NCBI RefSeq assembly: GCF_002831565.1
Contig: NZ_CP025096.1
Span: 6,749,014-6,813,013, forward strand
Reading direction: 5' to 3'
DNA: 64,000 bases
Source: Spirosoma pollinicola
GTDB taxonomy: Bacteria > Bacteroidota > Bacteroidia > Cytophagales > Spirosomataceae
The notes under the pieces were generated by a model, which saw only the letters and a list, made by a program, of their open reading frames with translations, did no database searches and was not told the origin of the DNA. Both the position numbers and the translations under genes were made by a program. Below are positions 41,959-51,124 of this stretch, piece after piece; position 1 is the stretch's first letter; every line of letters begins with the position of its first letter.

Positions 41959-42545
41959 CGGAAGAAACAGTAACGGATACCAATGTATCCAGTGGTGCGA
42001 AATTTGGAGACCTCCGAAAACGGGATATACCGTTCCGTGATCCCGCCCACGATGGCCAGCGATGGACCGACATATACCTCCGCTTCCAGTCCGAGCTGAG
42101 GGCCAATGGAAGCCGTAGATTTATTTTGAATGACCCCTTCCGATAAATTTGATTGATTCCGGTTAACAGACTCGTAGCCAACGTATAGCCCCGCCGTAGG
42201 CGCAATATACAGCCAACGATGGGTTGTAAAGAAACCACGGGGTACGTAATCCATTGACAGCCAATACTGTTCAACCAGAGGTTTAGCCAGCGTCTGGGCG
42301 TCGTAGTATTTACGCATATACGATACAGAGGCTTTCCAATAGCGCTCATTTTTTCGGTACCATACGTAATCAAGGGCACCCATATAGCCGCTTCCCGGTG
42401 CATGTGGAGACGAAAATTTAGGGAAGTTATCGACGACTCCCGCCGTAAAACTAACGGCCGTCTGACCCTTTATGTGCCGCTGGGCGTAGCCTTGACGACC
42501 AACGAGCGTGCTCACCAGGAGCAACAGAATCTGAAGGGATTTCAT
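41955..42545 (-). CDS. traO: TraO conjugal transfer protein
   Basis: 196 residues with a signal peptide (SLQILLLLVSTLVGRQGYAQ). The mature part begins RHIKGQTAVSFTAGVVDN, as in TraO of CTnDOT-type elements, and continues as an outer-membrane-barrel-like protein with aromatic strand ends (YVPRGFF, LYIAPTAGLYVGYE, GYIGIRYCFF). It overlaps traN and traQ by four bases each, in the order N-O-Q usual for this system. Confidence 0.85.
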   Translation of the reverse strand: MKSLQILLLLVSTLVGRQGYAQRHIKGQTAVSFTAGVVDNFPKFSSPHAPGSGYMGALDYVWYRKNERYWKASVSYMRKYYDAQTLAKPLVEQYWLSMDYVPRGFFTTHRWLYIAPTAGLYVGYESVNRNQSNLSEGVIQNKSTASIGPQLGLEAEVYVGPSLAIVGGITERYIPFSEVSKFRTTGYIGIRYCFFR

Positions 42546-43606
42546 AAGATATCAGCGTCTAAAATGTCTTGATTGGCCATCGTGAAGGTCACCGTTCGGC
42601 CCCCATTCTTTTCGCCCATAATCACCTGTACCACCTTGTCATCCGGTATGGTGAATTTTTGGAAGACGTATATTTTTTCAACACTCTTCTGTCCAGGAAT
42701 TATAACTAACGGTTGGTTATATACGTACAGTGGAATGACTTCCAATTCCTGGTGTGATGTTTCTTTCGCCAGGGTTTTGTCAACGATAAAAAAGCGAATG
42801 AAATCCAGGTCATAGCGGATGTTGGATTTATTCTTCACCCCTATTTTATAATAAAGCACATTGTCCTTGTAATACAGGCCCCGTAGACTCGCCTGAATGT
42901 CGTATTTATTAATACCAATGTGTTTAACCCGCCGGTTGTGTTCCATGATGGACGAGCAGTTTTGAACAATTTCCTGCTGTGAGGTATTCACGCCAGCAAA
43001 GCTGACAACTGTTCCTTTCTGGTTAACAAACCTTGCCTTTTGTTGGACCAACCCCTCCTCATTGACGGATAGATCCAGCGCCAGCATGGTCGGGTATTCA
43101 TTGTAGTTAACCACGAAACTATAAAATTGCCCGTCGGACGTCATGACCGAAAAATTGGTTTCATTAAACCCGATACTGCTTGCCTTCACGCGTAGGACAT
43201 TATCAACTGCGTTGGCTTTATCGGCAATAATATCCTTGGAACCCAGATCGACCGACCGAATGGGCGACTTGAAAATGATGCAGGTCGTCTTATTAAACGC
43301 CAAATCAAGATAGTAAGAACGAACGACGTTATGATCCTGTATTGGAAGTGATCCATAGGAAAATACCGGCACCTCACCCTGTGTGGAAAGACCTGGCCGC
43401 TCTGGGACGCTAATGGCCACACCCGGCGTCACCGCACTGGGTGCCACAGCGTTTCCGGCACCAACCCGTTTCCGGATTGAATCAAGTCGCATTGTTTGTG
43501 AAGTTGCCGTATTACGTGTGGCGCTTTTCATTGAATCAGCCACTTGAGCCGATGCCAGGTGATGCACACTAAGGGCTAGGACCGAAATATAGACTACATG
43601 TTTCAT
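42542..43606 (-). CDS. traN: TraN conjugal transfer protein (DUF4138)
   Basis: 354 residues with a signal peptide (MKHVVYISVLALSVHHLASA). The DUF4138 part follows a Pro/Ser-rich linker: SYYLDLAFNKTTCIIFKSPI, SVDLGSKDIIADKA, VLRVKASSIGFNETNFSVM, then YKIGVKNKSNIRYDLDFIRF. Family knowledge: TraN is an outer-membrane-complex component of Bacteroidetes conjugation. The gene appears whole, but the usual upstream tra genes are missing: IS debris lies 75 bases before its start. Confidence 0.88.
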   Translation of the reverse strand: MKHVVYISVLALSVHHLASAQVADSMKSATRNTATSQTMRLDSIRKRVGAGNAVAPSAVTPGVAISVPERPGLSTQGEVPVFSYGSLPIQDHNVVRSYYLDLAFNKTTCIIFKSPIRSVDLGSKDIIADKANAVDNVLRVKASSIGFNETNFSVMTSDGQFYSFVVNYNEYPTMLALDLSVNEEGLVQQKARFVNQKGTVVSFAGVNTSQQEIVQNCSSIMEHNRRVKHIGINKYDIQASLRGLYYKDNVLYYKIGVKNKSNIRYDLDFIRFFIVDKTLAKETSHQELEVIPLYVYNQPLVIIPGQKSVEKIYVFQKFTIPDDKVVQVIMGEKNGGRTVTFTMANQDILDADIL

Positions 43607-43680
43607 CGCAGTTACTTATTTTAAAAGGACATAATAATTATTTTTCAGCGTAGCCTTTTGAACGGCCACTTTCTAGCTAG

Positions 43681-43950
43681 CTAGTTGACGCCTAAAACAC
43701 GGGCGGTATCACGTATCCCTGCTCCGTTGAGTACCATCTGAGTGATTTGCTCTTTGACCAAGGGGTCACGAGCCTTATGCGTGTAGGTTTGGACAAAGGT
43801 TCGACCGCAGTCATAGCATCGGTAGCGTTGGGTACCAGCGCGAGTGGTACCATACCGTTTGACGTGTTTGGTTTGCCCACAATGCTTACAGGAAACTGCT
43901 TCTAAGACCATTCACAAAGATACCCTATTCAACGCAGTTAAGCCATTACC
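43681..43950 (-). mobile_element. IS1-family fragment (InsA part only)
   Basis: A 76-codon InsA-like frame (43681-43911) with zinc ribbon CKHCGQTKHVKRYG, then YRCYDCGRTFVQTY and the HTH start IRDTARVLGV, where it stops. GGTAATGG at about 43950 (minus strand) could be the left inverted end. The frame ends inside a CTAGCTAGCTAG palindrome (43673-43684). InsB and the right end are absent, so the element is dead. Confidence 0.75.
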
Positions 43951-43974
43951 CCATATTTTATAAATACTAGTATT

Positions 43975-44395
43975 GATTTATTTTCTTTTGCTCTTTCACT
44001 GGGACGATTGGCTAACCAATAATAGCTGCTTCAACTCAACGAAAAAAACCGATTCATGCACTTTTATGAATCGAAATATTTCTCCGGTCCGCCGATGCGG
44101 TCGCTTCTAGAGAAAGTACTAACCGCCTTTTTTAAATTACCGCGCTCTAACTCGGCCTGTTTAAGTTCTTTTTTTAACCGCTGGATCTCCTGCTGATTCT
44201 ATCTCAGTTGGGCTCGTCCGCTAATTTAGTGCTTGGTGAGGCTACTTGTTCGCGTCGCCAATTGGTTAGAATTTTGGGCGTGATGCCTAATTCAATAGCG
44301 GTCGCTTTTAAGGAGCCTTTAGCCACTGCTAGTTCCACCGCCTTTTTTTTTGAATTCCTCGTCGTACTGGCTTATAGTTTTTATGGTACACTAAG
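43975..44395 (-). pseudogene. degenerate IS3-family transposase remnant
   Basis: Pieced together on the minus strand: an OrfA start (YDEEFKKKAVELAVAKGSLK; ITPKILTNWRREQVAS), then a stop, then IQRLKKELKQAELERGNLKK with the C-terminal FSRSD, and a scrap of OrfB (SSYYWLANRPSERAKENK). One extra A in the run near 44345 shifts the frame, and stop codons cut it elsewhere. The remainder is removed, ending next to the IS1 fragment. It is a different IS3 subgroup from the complete copy at 28.8 kb. Confidence 0.8.
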
Positions 44396-44593
44396 TTAGA
44401 TCATGCTTAACTTAATGTCTAGTTAAATGTAGCAGGCCTAATATCGAGCATTTCGTAGATTGGTTGTTGATGCAATTAAATAAGTCTCCAAAAATACCAA
44501 TATATATACTTTTCTTCAATATATAATATTAAGAAAATAATATAATTTTAGTTTACAAAAGATTCTTATAGTAACATTTATATTTAATATACA

Positions 44594-44601
44594 TATATTT
44601 G
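44594..44601 (+). promoter_or_regulatory. -7 promoter element of the beta-helix gene
   Basis: TATATTTG fits TAnnTTTG and lies 9 bases before the ATG at 44611 and 21 before the ATG at 44623. In this AT-rich stretch a chance match is possible. If real, it favours the start at 44623. Confidence 0.35.
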
Positions 44602-44610
44602 TTAAACAAA

Positions 44611-46353
44611 ATGTTTACTAATATGAAATATGCTTTATTTGTTATAACATTTATACTTACTCATGTAACCTTTGCGTGGGGAACCAAATATTATGTTAAT
44701 CCGGTGGGGAGCACTTTCAATGATGGATTATCAGCATCTAAACCTAAAAAAGATTTTCAAAGTATTGCAAATTCAACAGTAGCTGGCGATACGGTCTTTT
44801 TTATGAATGGGAATTATTCAAATTCATGCGCACAATGTGACGTTCTCGAAATTAAGAGCAGTGGAAAAGCAGGTGCTTACATAGTCTTTATGAATTATCC
44901 TGGCCATCATCCGAAAATTAAATTTAATGGATGGCAAGGTATAGCTATTGTGAATGGAGCAAGTTATATCAAGATAATCGGCTTTGAGATAGAAGGAAAT
45001 AGCAAAAACGTAACTATTAGCGAGGCACTCACCCAGCCTGGCACTTGTAATAACCTGAGCAATCCTAGTATAGATCCAAGATTTAATGGTAATGGTATTG
45101 GGGTTAAAACGAACAATAATCAGTATTCTCATCATCTGGTTTTTTCAGGTAATATTGTTCATGAATGTGGAGGAGGGGGGATTGGGATTAATCAAAGTGA
45201 TTACATAACAATTGAAGATAATGTAGTCTATAACAATTGTTGGTATTCAATTTATGGCACTAGCGGTATATCCCTTTATCAATCATGGAATTTAGATACA
45301 TTTAGTGGATACAAAAATATAATTAGAAGAAACAAGTGTTTTAATAATATAAATTTTATACCTGTACCCAGTTTTGGGTGCGTAATTCAAGACGGTAATG
45401 GGATAATTATTGATGATTCACGCAACACTCAAAATCAATCTAATTTAGGGGCTTATAAAGGTAAGACCTTAATTGAAAATAATATAGTTTGGTACAATGG
45501 TGGATCAGGAATCCATACATTCCTAAGTGAAAATATAGATATAATAAATAATACTGCTTATCTTAATAACCAGAGTCCAGCAATAAACTGTGGCCAAATT
45601 TTAGCAAATAGTAGCAATAATATAAATATTTTAAACAATATTTTATATGCTCCTACAGGAAAGATGATAAACAATTCATACAACAGTAAAAACATACAAT
45701 ACTATAATAATTTACACTATAATGGTTCAATAGCTATTTTGAATAACTTAAGTTGTATAAATAAAGATCCATTATTTATAAGAGCGATTAAAAGTCTCAA
45801 TGCTAATTTCCATACGTATGGTTCTAGCTCTACAATTGACGCAGGTACTACTTTATTGTATAGTCAATCTGACATCGAGTTAGTAAAACGCCCTATTGGA
45901 AAATTACCAGATATTGGTGCTTATGAAACAGCAACTATAAGTCTCAAGAGTACATCAAACACTTCAACGTCTAAACAAGTTAATCATATTACAGACAAAA
46001 GTAGTGCAATTGATAATGAAGCTCTTTATTTATCAGTAGAATACCCAAAGCTTAAAAATTTAGAAGGATTTGATTTGTATAATGATGAGTTTGCTAGTAA
46101 TATTTCACTATCACCTAATCCAGCCAAGTCATACGTAAACGTTAAATTTACACTTATTAAAGGGCAAAATGCTAATTTATCAATATTTAATTTATATGGT
46201 GTACCTATTAATATAATAAATGTAGTTGGCAATGGAGATACTCAGAGCGAGATATTTATAATTGAAGGCCTCAAGGAAGGAAAATATTTTGTGGTTTTAG
46301 CTAATAATAAAAAAATCATAAGTAAGCCTCTACTGATAAGTAATTCATTTTAG
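44611..46353 (+). CDS. secreted right-handed beta-helix protein with T9SS sorting domain
   Basis: About 580 residues with a signal peptide (MKYALFVITFILTHVTFAWG); the start could be 44611 or 44623. Residues about 25-450 form a parallel beta-helix, seen in repeated turns such as IVFSGNIVHEC, ITIEDNVVYNNC, LIENNIVWYNGGSGIH and NINILNNILY. The last 85 residues are a type A T9SS domain (NISLSPNPAKSYVNVKF, LSIFNLYGVPI, KEGKYFVVL), which sends the protein to the cell surface. The gene is far more AT-rich than its surroundings and uses many AAT/ATA codons, so recent transfer is likely. It may be a polysaccharide lyase or adhesin; no catalytic site is clear. Confidence 0.88.
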   Translation: MFTNMKYALFVITFILTHVTFAWGTKYYVNPVGSTFNDGLSASKPKKDFQSIANSTVAGDTVFFMNGNYSNSCAQCDVLEIKSSGKAGAYIVFMNYPGHHPKIKFNGWQGIAIVNGASYIKIIGFEIEGNSKNVTISEALTQPGTCNNLSNPSIDPRFNGNGIGVKTNNNQYSHHLVFSGNIVHECGGGGIGINQSDYITIEDNVVYNNCWYSIYGTSGISLYQSWNLDTFSGYKNIIRRNKCFNNINFIPVPSFGCVIQDGNGIIIDDSRNTQNQSNLGAYKGKTLIENNIVWYNGGSGIHTFLSENIDIINNTAYLNNQSPAINCGQILANSSNNINILNNILYAPTGKMINNSYNSKNIQYYNNLHYNGSIAILNNLSCINKDPLFIRAIKSLNANFHTYGSSSTIDAGTTLLYSQSDIELVKRPIGKLPDIGAYETATISLKSTSNTSTSKQVNHITDKSSAIDNEALYLSVEYPKLKNLEGFDLYNDEFASNISLSPNPAKSYVNVKFTLIKGQNANLSIFNLYGVPINIINVVGNGDTQSEIFIIEGLKEGKYFVVLANNKKIISKPLLISNSF

Positions 46354-46703
46354 AGTGACGTATACCGGAACACTGGGCAATATTATATAAGTGGAATTTA
46401 GTCGAAGCTACATGGATAGATAGAACGATCTTGTTATAATGATAGTCAGACATAATGGTACTTCCTCCTATCATTTCCCTCTCCTTTCCAGCCCCTACTC
46501 CTATACCAAACCTTTATTATATCCCACAACTACACTATAGTAAAATGATGTCATAACGGCCTGATTTATAGTAATATAAGCTTACAAAAATTTAAACTAG
46601 TTAATATTATATTGTTACCTTACACTACAAGTTACCAAATAATAAATAAAGTTTTGACAGTAGTGGAGGAATGCTTAACCTTATATGTTATTTGTCTTAG
46701 GGT
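46354..46703. other. AT-rich intergenic region, no gene supported
   Basis: About 350 bases after the beta-helix gene. I see no conserved frame, no strong hairpin and no repeat. Base composition is as AT-rich as that of the gene before it, and it returns toward the chromosomal average near 46700, so the transferred segment may end here. Confidence 0.5.
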
Positions 46704-47000
46704 ATGCCAATGTCCTTGTTTATTATTTCGGTTGATCAACATGGCTCTGTACGGCACTTCCACTGTCAGTGCGATAGTCTGGAGATTGCGCTGGATATAG
46801 TCAGTGCCATTTCGGTGCTGGGGAGTTTAGTTTTATGTATTAACTTGGTTGATACTAATCAATGGATGCAGCTTCCTGTGGAGGTGTTTGATGGCGAATG
46901 TTTTTCGGGGCCACTCAACCAGCTGGAACAAGAATGGCAACAGATATTGGGCGAGCCAGGACATACCGAAGCCATTGAATCGGTGCCTGCAGGCTCGTAA
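46704..47000 (+). CDS. small hypothetical protein
   Basis: 98 residues (MPMSLFIISVDQHGSVRHFH). The pattern is strand, strand with Cys (CQCDSL), helix (LEIALDIVSAISVLGSLVL), then an acidic C-terminal half. No known family. A good terminator 54 bases downstream supports it as a real gene. Confidence 0.5.
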   Translation: MPMSLFIISVDQHGSVRHFHCQCDSLEIALDIVSAISVLGSLVLCINLVDTNQWMQLPVEVFDGECFSGPLNQLEQEWQQILGEPGHTEAIESVPAGS

Positions 47001-47053
47001 ATACCAACAAAAAAAGAGTTTCTCAAGGGGTTAGATTTAGAAGACATAACATA

Positions 47054-47080
47054 GCCGTAGCCATGCTACGGCTTTTGTTT
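47054..47080 (+). terminator. hairpin terminator
   Basis: Perfect arms AGCCGTAG (47054-47061) and CTACGGCT (47067-47074), loop CCATG, followed by TTTGTTTT. It ends the transcript of the 98-residue gene. Confidence 0.85.
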
Positions 47081-47255
47081 TGCCACATATCTCGATTTCC
47101 TGCCAGAACATAAGGGATTGATTTTCAACAGAAAAGACAAATTTTTCAGTATGCATTTACTGACATCGGAAGCGGAGTAGCTTGTATTAGGGAGTGACGT
47201 GCCGGATTGGCGCTAGTCATAACAACGATATGTACGCCACTATACTCTCTTGACG

Positions 47256-47480
47256 ATGGACGTTTTTGACGTTGTTTTTTGTTTTTATCTTTTGCCGATG
47301 TGTGTGGTTCTATTGCCTATCATATTTGCTCATGATGAGCTTGACGATACCGAAGGCATAAGCAGAACCGGTATCTATGTGCTGGCTGTTTTACCGATCC
47401 TCAACATGTATTCAGCCTTTTGCCTCCTGGATATTGTATTCACGTCAATGCTCATCTACGTGAAGAACAGGCAGTATTGA
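47256..47480 (+). CDS. small membrane protein
   Basis: 74 residues from ATG at 47256, with two membrane segments (FCFYLLPMCVVLLPIIFA and TGIYVLAVLPILNMYSAFC) separated by an acidic loop (HDELDDTEGI). A TTG at 47250 is an unlikely start. No known family. Confidence 0.45.
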   Translation: MDVFDVVFCFYLLPMCVVLLPIIFAHDELDDTEGISRTGIYVLAVLPILNMYSAFCLLDIVFTSMLIYVKNRQY

Positions 47481-47504
47481 TCGGTTGCGTTACCCCCCTA
47501 TTCT

Positions 47505-47816
47505 CTACGGTTTACTGTACACCTCCCGTAAACTGTCTGCATATTCCTCCGTATGTGTTTTGGCCAGCAGTTCGTAGCCCTGGTCGATCAATTCCTGATA
47601 GGTGAAGTCCTCATTCTTCACGCTCTTCGTCGCATTATCAGCCATAGCCAGTTTGCACAGCTCATGGTTAATCGAATCATTCTTAACGGTCGAACCTACG
47701 CGTATGTCGTACCACATTGTTTGAATGTGGTATTTTTTGTCCAGCGGTTTGCTGCCACAACCCAGTAGAGTGAACATGATAAGGGATACGAAAAGATGCT
47801 CGGCTATATGTTTCAT
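47505..47816 (-). CDS. small lipoprotein, unknown function
   Basis: 103 residues with a lipobox (FTLLGC, Cys 20) after a hydrophobic signal. The mature part is charged and helical (HELCKLAMADNATKSV, QELIDQGYELLAKTHTEEYA). A matching promoter lies upstream. No known family; it converges on the small membrane gene. Confidence 0.6.
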   Translation of the reverse strand: MKHIAEHLFVSLIMFTLLGCGSKPLDKKYHIQTMWYDIRVGSTVKNDSINHELCKLAMADNATKSVKNEDFTYQELIDQGYELLAKTHTEEYADSLREVYSKP

Positions 47817-47836
47817 GGCAGCAAATTACACTATCC

Positions 47837-47866
47837 CAAACTTACGTCATTTTATTTTTTACCAAA
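47837..47866 (-). promoter_or_regulatory. promoter of the small lipoprotein gene
   Basis: On the minus strand a TTTG (47866-47863) and, 18 bases on, TAAGTTTG (47844-47837) fit the Bacteroidetes -33 and -7 elements. The predicted start is about 15 bases before the ATG at 47816. Confidence 0.55.
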
Positions 47867-48036
47867 AAACGGGCAAAAAGTACAGTTCATCGAAACCTGA
47901 AGACTGGTCGAGAAATTATTACTCAGTTTTGCAGCCAACAGGGAAAGGCATAAGATACTGTTCCTCCTCCCTTTCCACGCTTGAATAAATAGAGAGTACG
48001 TAATTAAATCAGCCAATCAAGTCGCTACAGTCAATC

Positions 48037-48339
48037 ATGAACCCCGTCACGTTTACCACCCGTCCACTCTTGTCAACCGTTAAGATATCTGCCAATGTAC
48101 ACTACAATAGCCGCACCCTGGATGAACTGTTAGTCAGTAGTCAGGAAACGCGCCTGCATCGAATTTCTTCTCTGGTGAAGTCTTCCTCTACCTGGCGGTC
48201 GCACGGCAGTTACCTGGGGTTAGATGAGAGCAATCACCTTATGTACGGTCTGACACGGCGGGAAAGCTGGATGTTTTCGGCAGTCAGTTTTACCGGGTTG
48301 ATCGTCCTGGGCACATTGGTTAACTGGCTGTGTTTATAA
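48037..48339 (+). CDS. hypothetical protein with C-terminal membrane segment
   Basis: 100 residues: a polar region (VHYNSRTLDELLVSSQETRL) and a single membrane segment at the end (FSAVSFTGLIVLGTLVNWLC). It resembles a tail-anchored protein. No known family. It precedes the sensor kinase gene by about 140 bases on the same strand. Confidence 0.5.
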   Translation: MNPVTFTTRPLLSTVKISANVHYNSRTLDELLVSSQETRLHRISSLVKSSSTWRSHGSYLGLDESNHLMYGLTRRESWMFSAVSFTGLIVLGTLVNWLCL

Positions 48340-48480
48340 GCTGATGCAGTAAAGTCAGGTATACATATATAACTTTTTCGCAATACAATAAGTTAGGGTT
48401 AACAGCCATCGAATTCAGCAAGGGCAAAACTCAATCGTTCAGCGTTGGGCTACCTTGCAGTAACACTAACTTTTTAGTCA

Positions 48481-50565
48481 ATGACCGGCGAGCAAAAGCC
48501 ATTTCGTCAAAATAAGGAACTCACCGAGCGTTTGGATGTAGATTTTGCGCTGAAGGCCGCACGTCTGGGCATCTGGGAAATAGATCCTGCTACAAACTTG
48601 ATTAATTGGGACGATCAGTGCCAGGAGCTGTTTGGGTTGGCTAACATGAATCAAATACCTTATGAACAGGCCATAAGGTACATACATCCCGACGATCTAG
48701 GCAGGGTAGATAAGGCAGTTAAACAGGCAATGGATTTGCAGTCCAATGGTAAGTATGACGTTACTTACCGCACCATTGGTGCAGCGACCGGACAACTGCG
48801 ATGGGTTCGCTTTATTGGAAAGAGCTACCTCAACGAATCAGGCGAAGTCTATCGCTTTTCGGGTGTTGCCCTGGACGTTTCAGATGATGTACAGGCTCGT
48901 CAACAGATTGAATTAAGTGAACATCGTTTTCGAAATTTAATCAAAGAGGCCCCTTTTGCTATTGGTGTATACACAAGCCGGGAGCTTATCATTGAGATGG
49001 CAAACGATGCCATGATCAAAGTATGGGGAAAAACCCCTTCGGTTATTGGCATGAAACTAGCCGATGCCCTGCCCGAGCTGGAAGGTCAGCCCTTTATTGG
49101 TTTACTGGAACAGGTTTACGACACCAACATTCCCTACCAAACCGCCGAACAGCTTGTCAATCTGGTTGTGGATGGTCGCCTGCAAACGTACTGGTTCACT
49201 TTCACCTACCAACCGCTCACCAATGAACAGGGCAAGGTTTATGCCATTTTAAATATGGCGGTCGATGTAACCGAGCGTGTGCTGGCGACCCAGAAATTGG
49301 TAGAGACTCAAACCAGCATGCGAGGGGCCATCGAACTGGCCGAATTAGCCACCTGGCATCTGGATATCAAAAAAAATACATTCAGTTACTCGAAGCGCTT
49401 TATGGGCTGGCTTGGCTTTTCCGACGAAAGCAAGACGCTGGATGAAGCCTACAACCCGCTTCCCCCCAGCTACCGTCAGTCCGTTGCCAATGCTATAGAA
49501 GCGGTTACACAACCCGGCTCATCGGGCATTTACGAGAATGAGCACCCGATCATTAACCGGCTCACCGGACAAACACGAATCATTCACGCACAGGCTCAGG
49601 TGTTTTATGACGCAGCCGGTAAACCTGCCCTATTAAGCGGAACAGCCCATGACGTTACCGAACAACGGCGAATTAATCTGGCGCTGGAGCAACAGGTACA
49701 GGAACGAACCGAAGAACTGGAAATAACGAATGAAGAGCTAGCTGCCACAATCGAAGAGTTGGCTGCTACAAATGAAGAACTGGCCGCTACGAACGAAGAG
49801 TTGACAGAAGCCAATGATGTGCTTGCCGAGTTTAACCAGCACCTCACCCGCTCCAATCAGAACCTGGAGCAGTTCGCTTATATTGCTTCGCACGATTTAC
49901 AGGAGCCATTGCGCAAGATTCAGCAGTTTAGTGATTTGCTCAAAACCCACTACGCGACCTCATCGGGTGAGGAGTTAGTTTATCTGGAGCGGATGCAGCT
50001 AGCGGCCAGCCGCATGTCGCTGTTGATCAAGGACCTGCTGGCGTTTTCCCGAATTTCGACCAGCCCTGTTCCACCAGCCCGCGTTTCGCTCACCCGAATC
50101 GTTGATGAAGCCCTGGAAAACTTATCGGTGGCCATTGACGAAACAAACGCCCAAATTGAGGTGGGGACATTACCAACGCTGCAAGGCGATGCCTTACAAC
50201 TGGGGCAGTTATTTCAGAACCTGTTTTCCAACGCGCTCAAATTCCGACGACAGGGTGTTCTGCCCAAAATCAGGGTTAGTGCCAGATCTGTACTTGCTGT
50301 CGATTTGCCAATTACCGTAAAGCCCGCCCGGCAGGCAGTTGCTTTTCATTCGATTGAAGTAGAAGATAACGGCATCGGATTCGAGGAGAAATATGCCGAC
50401 CGTATTTTCCAGGTTTTTCAACGATTACACGGAAAAAATGAATTTGCCGGAACGGGTGTTGGGCTTGCGATCTGCCAAAAAGTGGTAACCAATCACGGCG
50501 GAGCCATTACGGCCATGAGTCAGCCGGGGCAAGGAGCCCGATTCTGTATTTATTTGCCTGTATGA
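48481..50565 (+). CDS. PAS-domain sensor histidine kinase
   Basis: 694 residues, no clear signal or membrane segment, so probably cytoplasmic. Three PAS domains, about 25-140, 145-265 and 275-395 (each ends with a V-T-E-R/Q-like PAC segment, e.g. NMAVDVTERVLATQ and GTAHDVTEQRRIN). A coiled coil of repeated NEELAAT units follows (about 405-460). Kinase core: phosphorylated His 471 in YIASHDLQEPLRKI, then N box VEDNGIGFEEKYADRIFQVF and G box GTGVGLAICQKVV. The convergent gene one base away encodes a single-domain response regulator, a likely partner. The signal is unknown. Confidence 0.92.
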   Translation: MTGEQKPFRQNKELTERLDVDFALKAARLGIWEIDPATNLINWDDQCQELFGLANMNQIPYEQAIRYIHPDDLGRVDKAVKQAMDLQSNGKYDVTYRTIGAATGQLRWVRFIGKSYLNESGEVYRFSGVALDVSDDVQARQQIELSEHRFRNLIKEAPFAIGVYTSRELIIEMANDAMIKVWGKTPSVIGMKLADALPELEGQPFIGLLEQVYDTNIPYQTAEQLVNLVVDGRLQTYWFTFTYQPLTNEQGKVYAILNMAVDVTERVLATQKLVETQTSMRGAIELAELATWHLDIKKNTFSYSKRFMGWLGFSDESKTLDEAYNPLPPSYRQSVANAIEAVTQPGSSGIYENEHPIINRLTGQTRIIHAQAQVFYDAAGKPALLSGTAHDVTEQRRINLALEQQVQERTEELEITNEELAATIEELAATNEELAATNEELTEANDVLAEFNQHLTRSNQNLEQFAYIASHDLQEPLRKIQQFSDLLKTHYATSSGEELVYLERMQLAASRMSLLIKDLLAFSRISTSPVPPARVSLTRIVDEALENLSVAIDETNAQIEVGTLPTLQGDALQLGQLFQNLFSNALKFRRQGVLPKIRVSARSVLAVDLPITVKPARQAVAFHSIEVEDNGIGFEEKYADRIFQVFQRLHGKNEFAGTGVGLAICQKVVTNHGGAITAMSQPGQGARFCIYLPV

Positions 50566-50566
50566 G

Positions 50567-50998
50567 TTACGCGGATGTGTTAAGCCACAATCGCAAGGTC
50601 TTTTCTATTACCAGATGCAACTCTTTATAGCTGGTTGGTTTTTCGATATAATCGGTAGCCCCCAGTTCTCGGCAACGGGTGAGGTCTTTGGGGTTTGCTG
50701 AACTGGTAAAAATGATAATAGGAAGTGATTCATATCGCGTTAGTGACCGCATCTCCCTTAAAATCTCAAACCCATTTTTAACAGGCATATTCAGGTCGAG
50801 CAGTAGAAATGCAGGTAATGTCCGAAGCGCTTCGAGTTGAGACAAGGCTTGTGAGCTGTCGTAAATTGGCATTACGTCATGCTCAGGATAATTGGCTTTT
50901 ATTACCGTGCTTAGAAGATAGTAATCGTCGGCGTCATCGTCAATCATAATAACTGATGGAAGCTGATTTGCACTGGCACTATTTACTGACACGTCCAT
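50567..50998 (-). CDS. single-domain response regulator (Rcp1-like)
   Basis: 143 residues, one receiver domain and no output domain. Acidic pocket IDDDADDYYLL; phosphoryl Asp in FLLLDLNMPVKNGFEIL; Thr/Ser switch in IIIFTSSANPKDL; Lys in DYIEKPTSYKEL. It faces the histidine kinase gene with a one-base gap between their stop codons. Such regulators commonly relay phosphate to or from PAS kinases of this type. Confidence 0.9.
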   Translation of the reverse strand: MDVSVNSASANQLPSVIMIDDDADDYYLLSTVIKANYPEHDVMPIYDSSQALSQLEALRTLPAFLLLDLNMPVKNGFEILREMRSLTRYESLPIIIFTSSANPKDLTRCRELGATDYIEKPTSYKELHLVIEKTLRLWLNTSA

Positions 50999-51124
50999 TA
51001 GTATCCATTGATGTAATTATCTCTGGCGCGATAAGTCTTTGTCAAGTGTTTTTGTTTAAAAATTTTCTTTTTTTTAATTATATCTATCAACTGACACCTG
51101 CTGACTGGCAGACTACCCCTGAGC

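Noticed and set aside
30173..43606. A complete integrative element with attachment sites
   Set aside because: No integrase, relaxase or direct-repeat attachment sites were found; upstream tra genes are missing, so I describe it as a fragment.
46612..46800. 62-codon frame overlapping the 98-residue gene
   Set aside because: It is in another frame than the gene supported by the terminator at 47054 and has no signal or domain.
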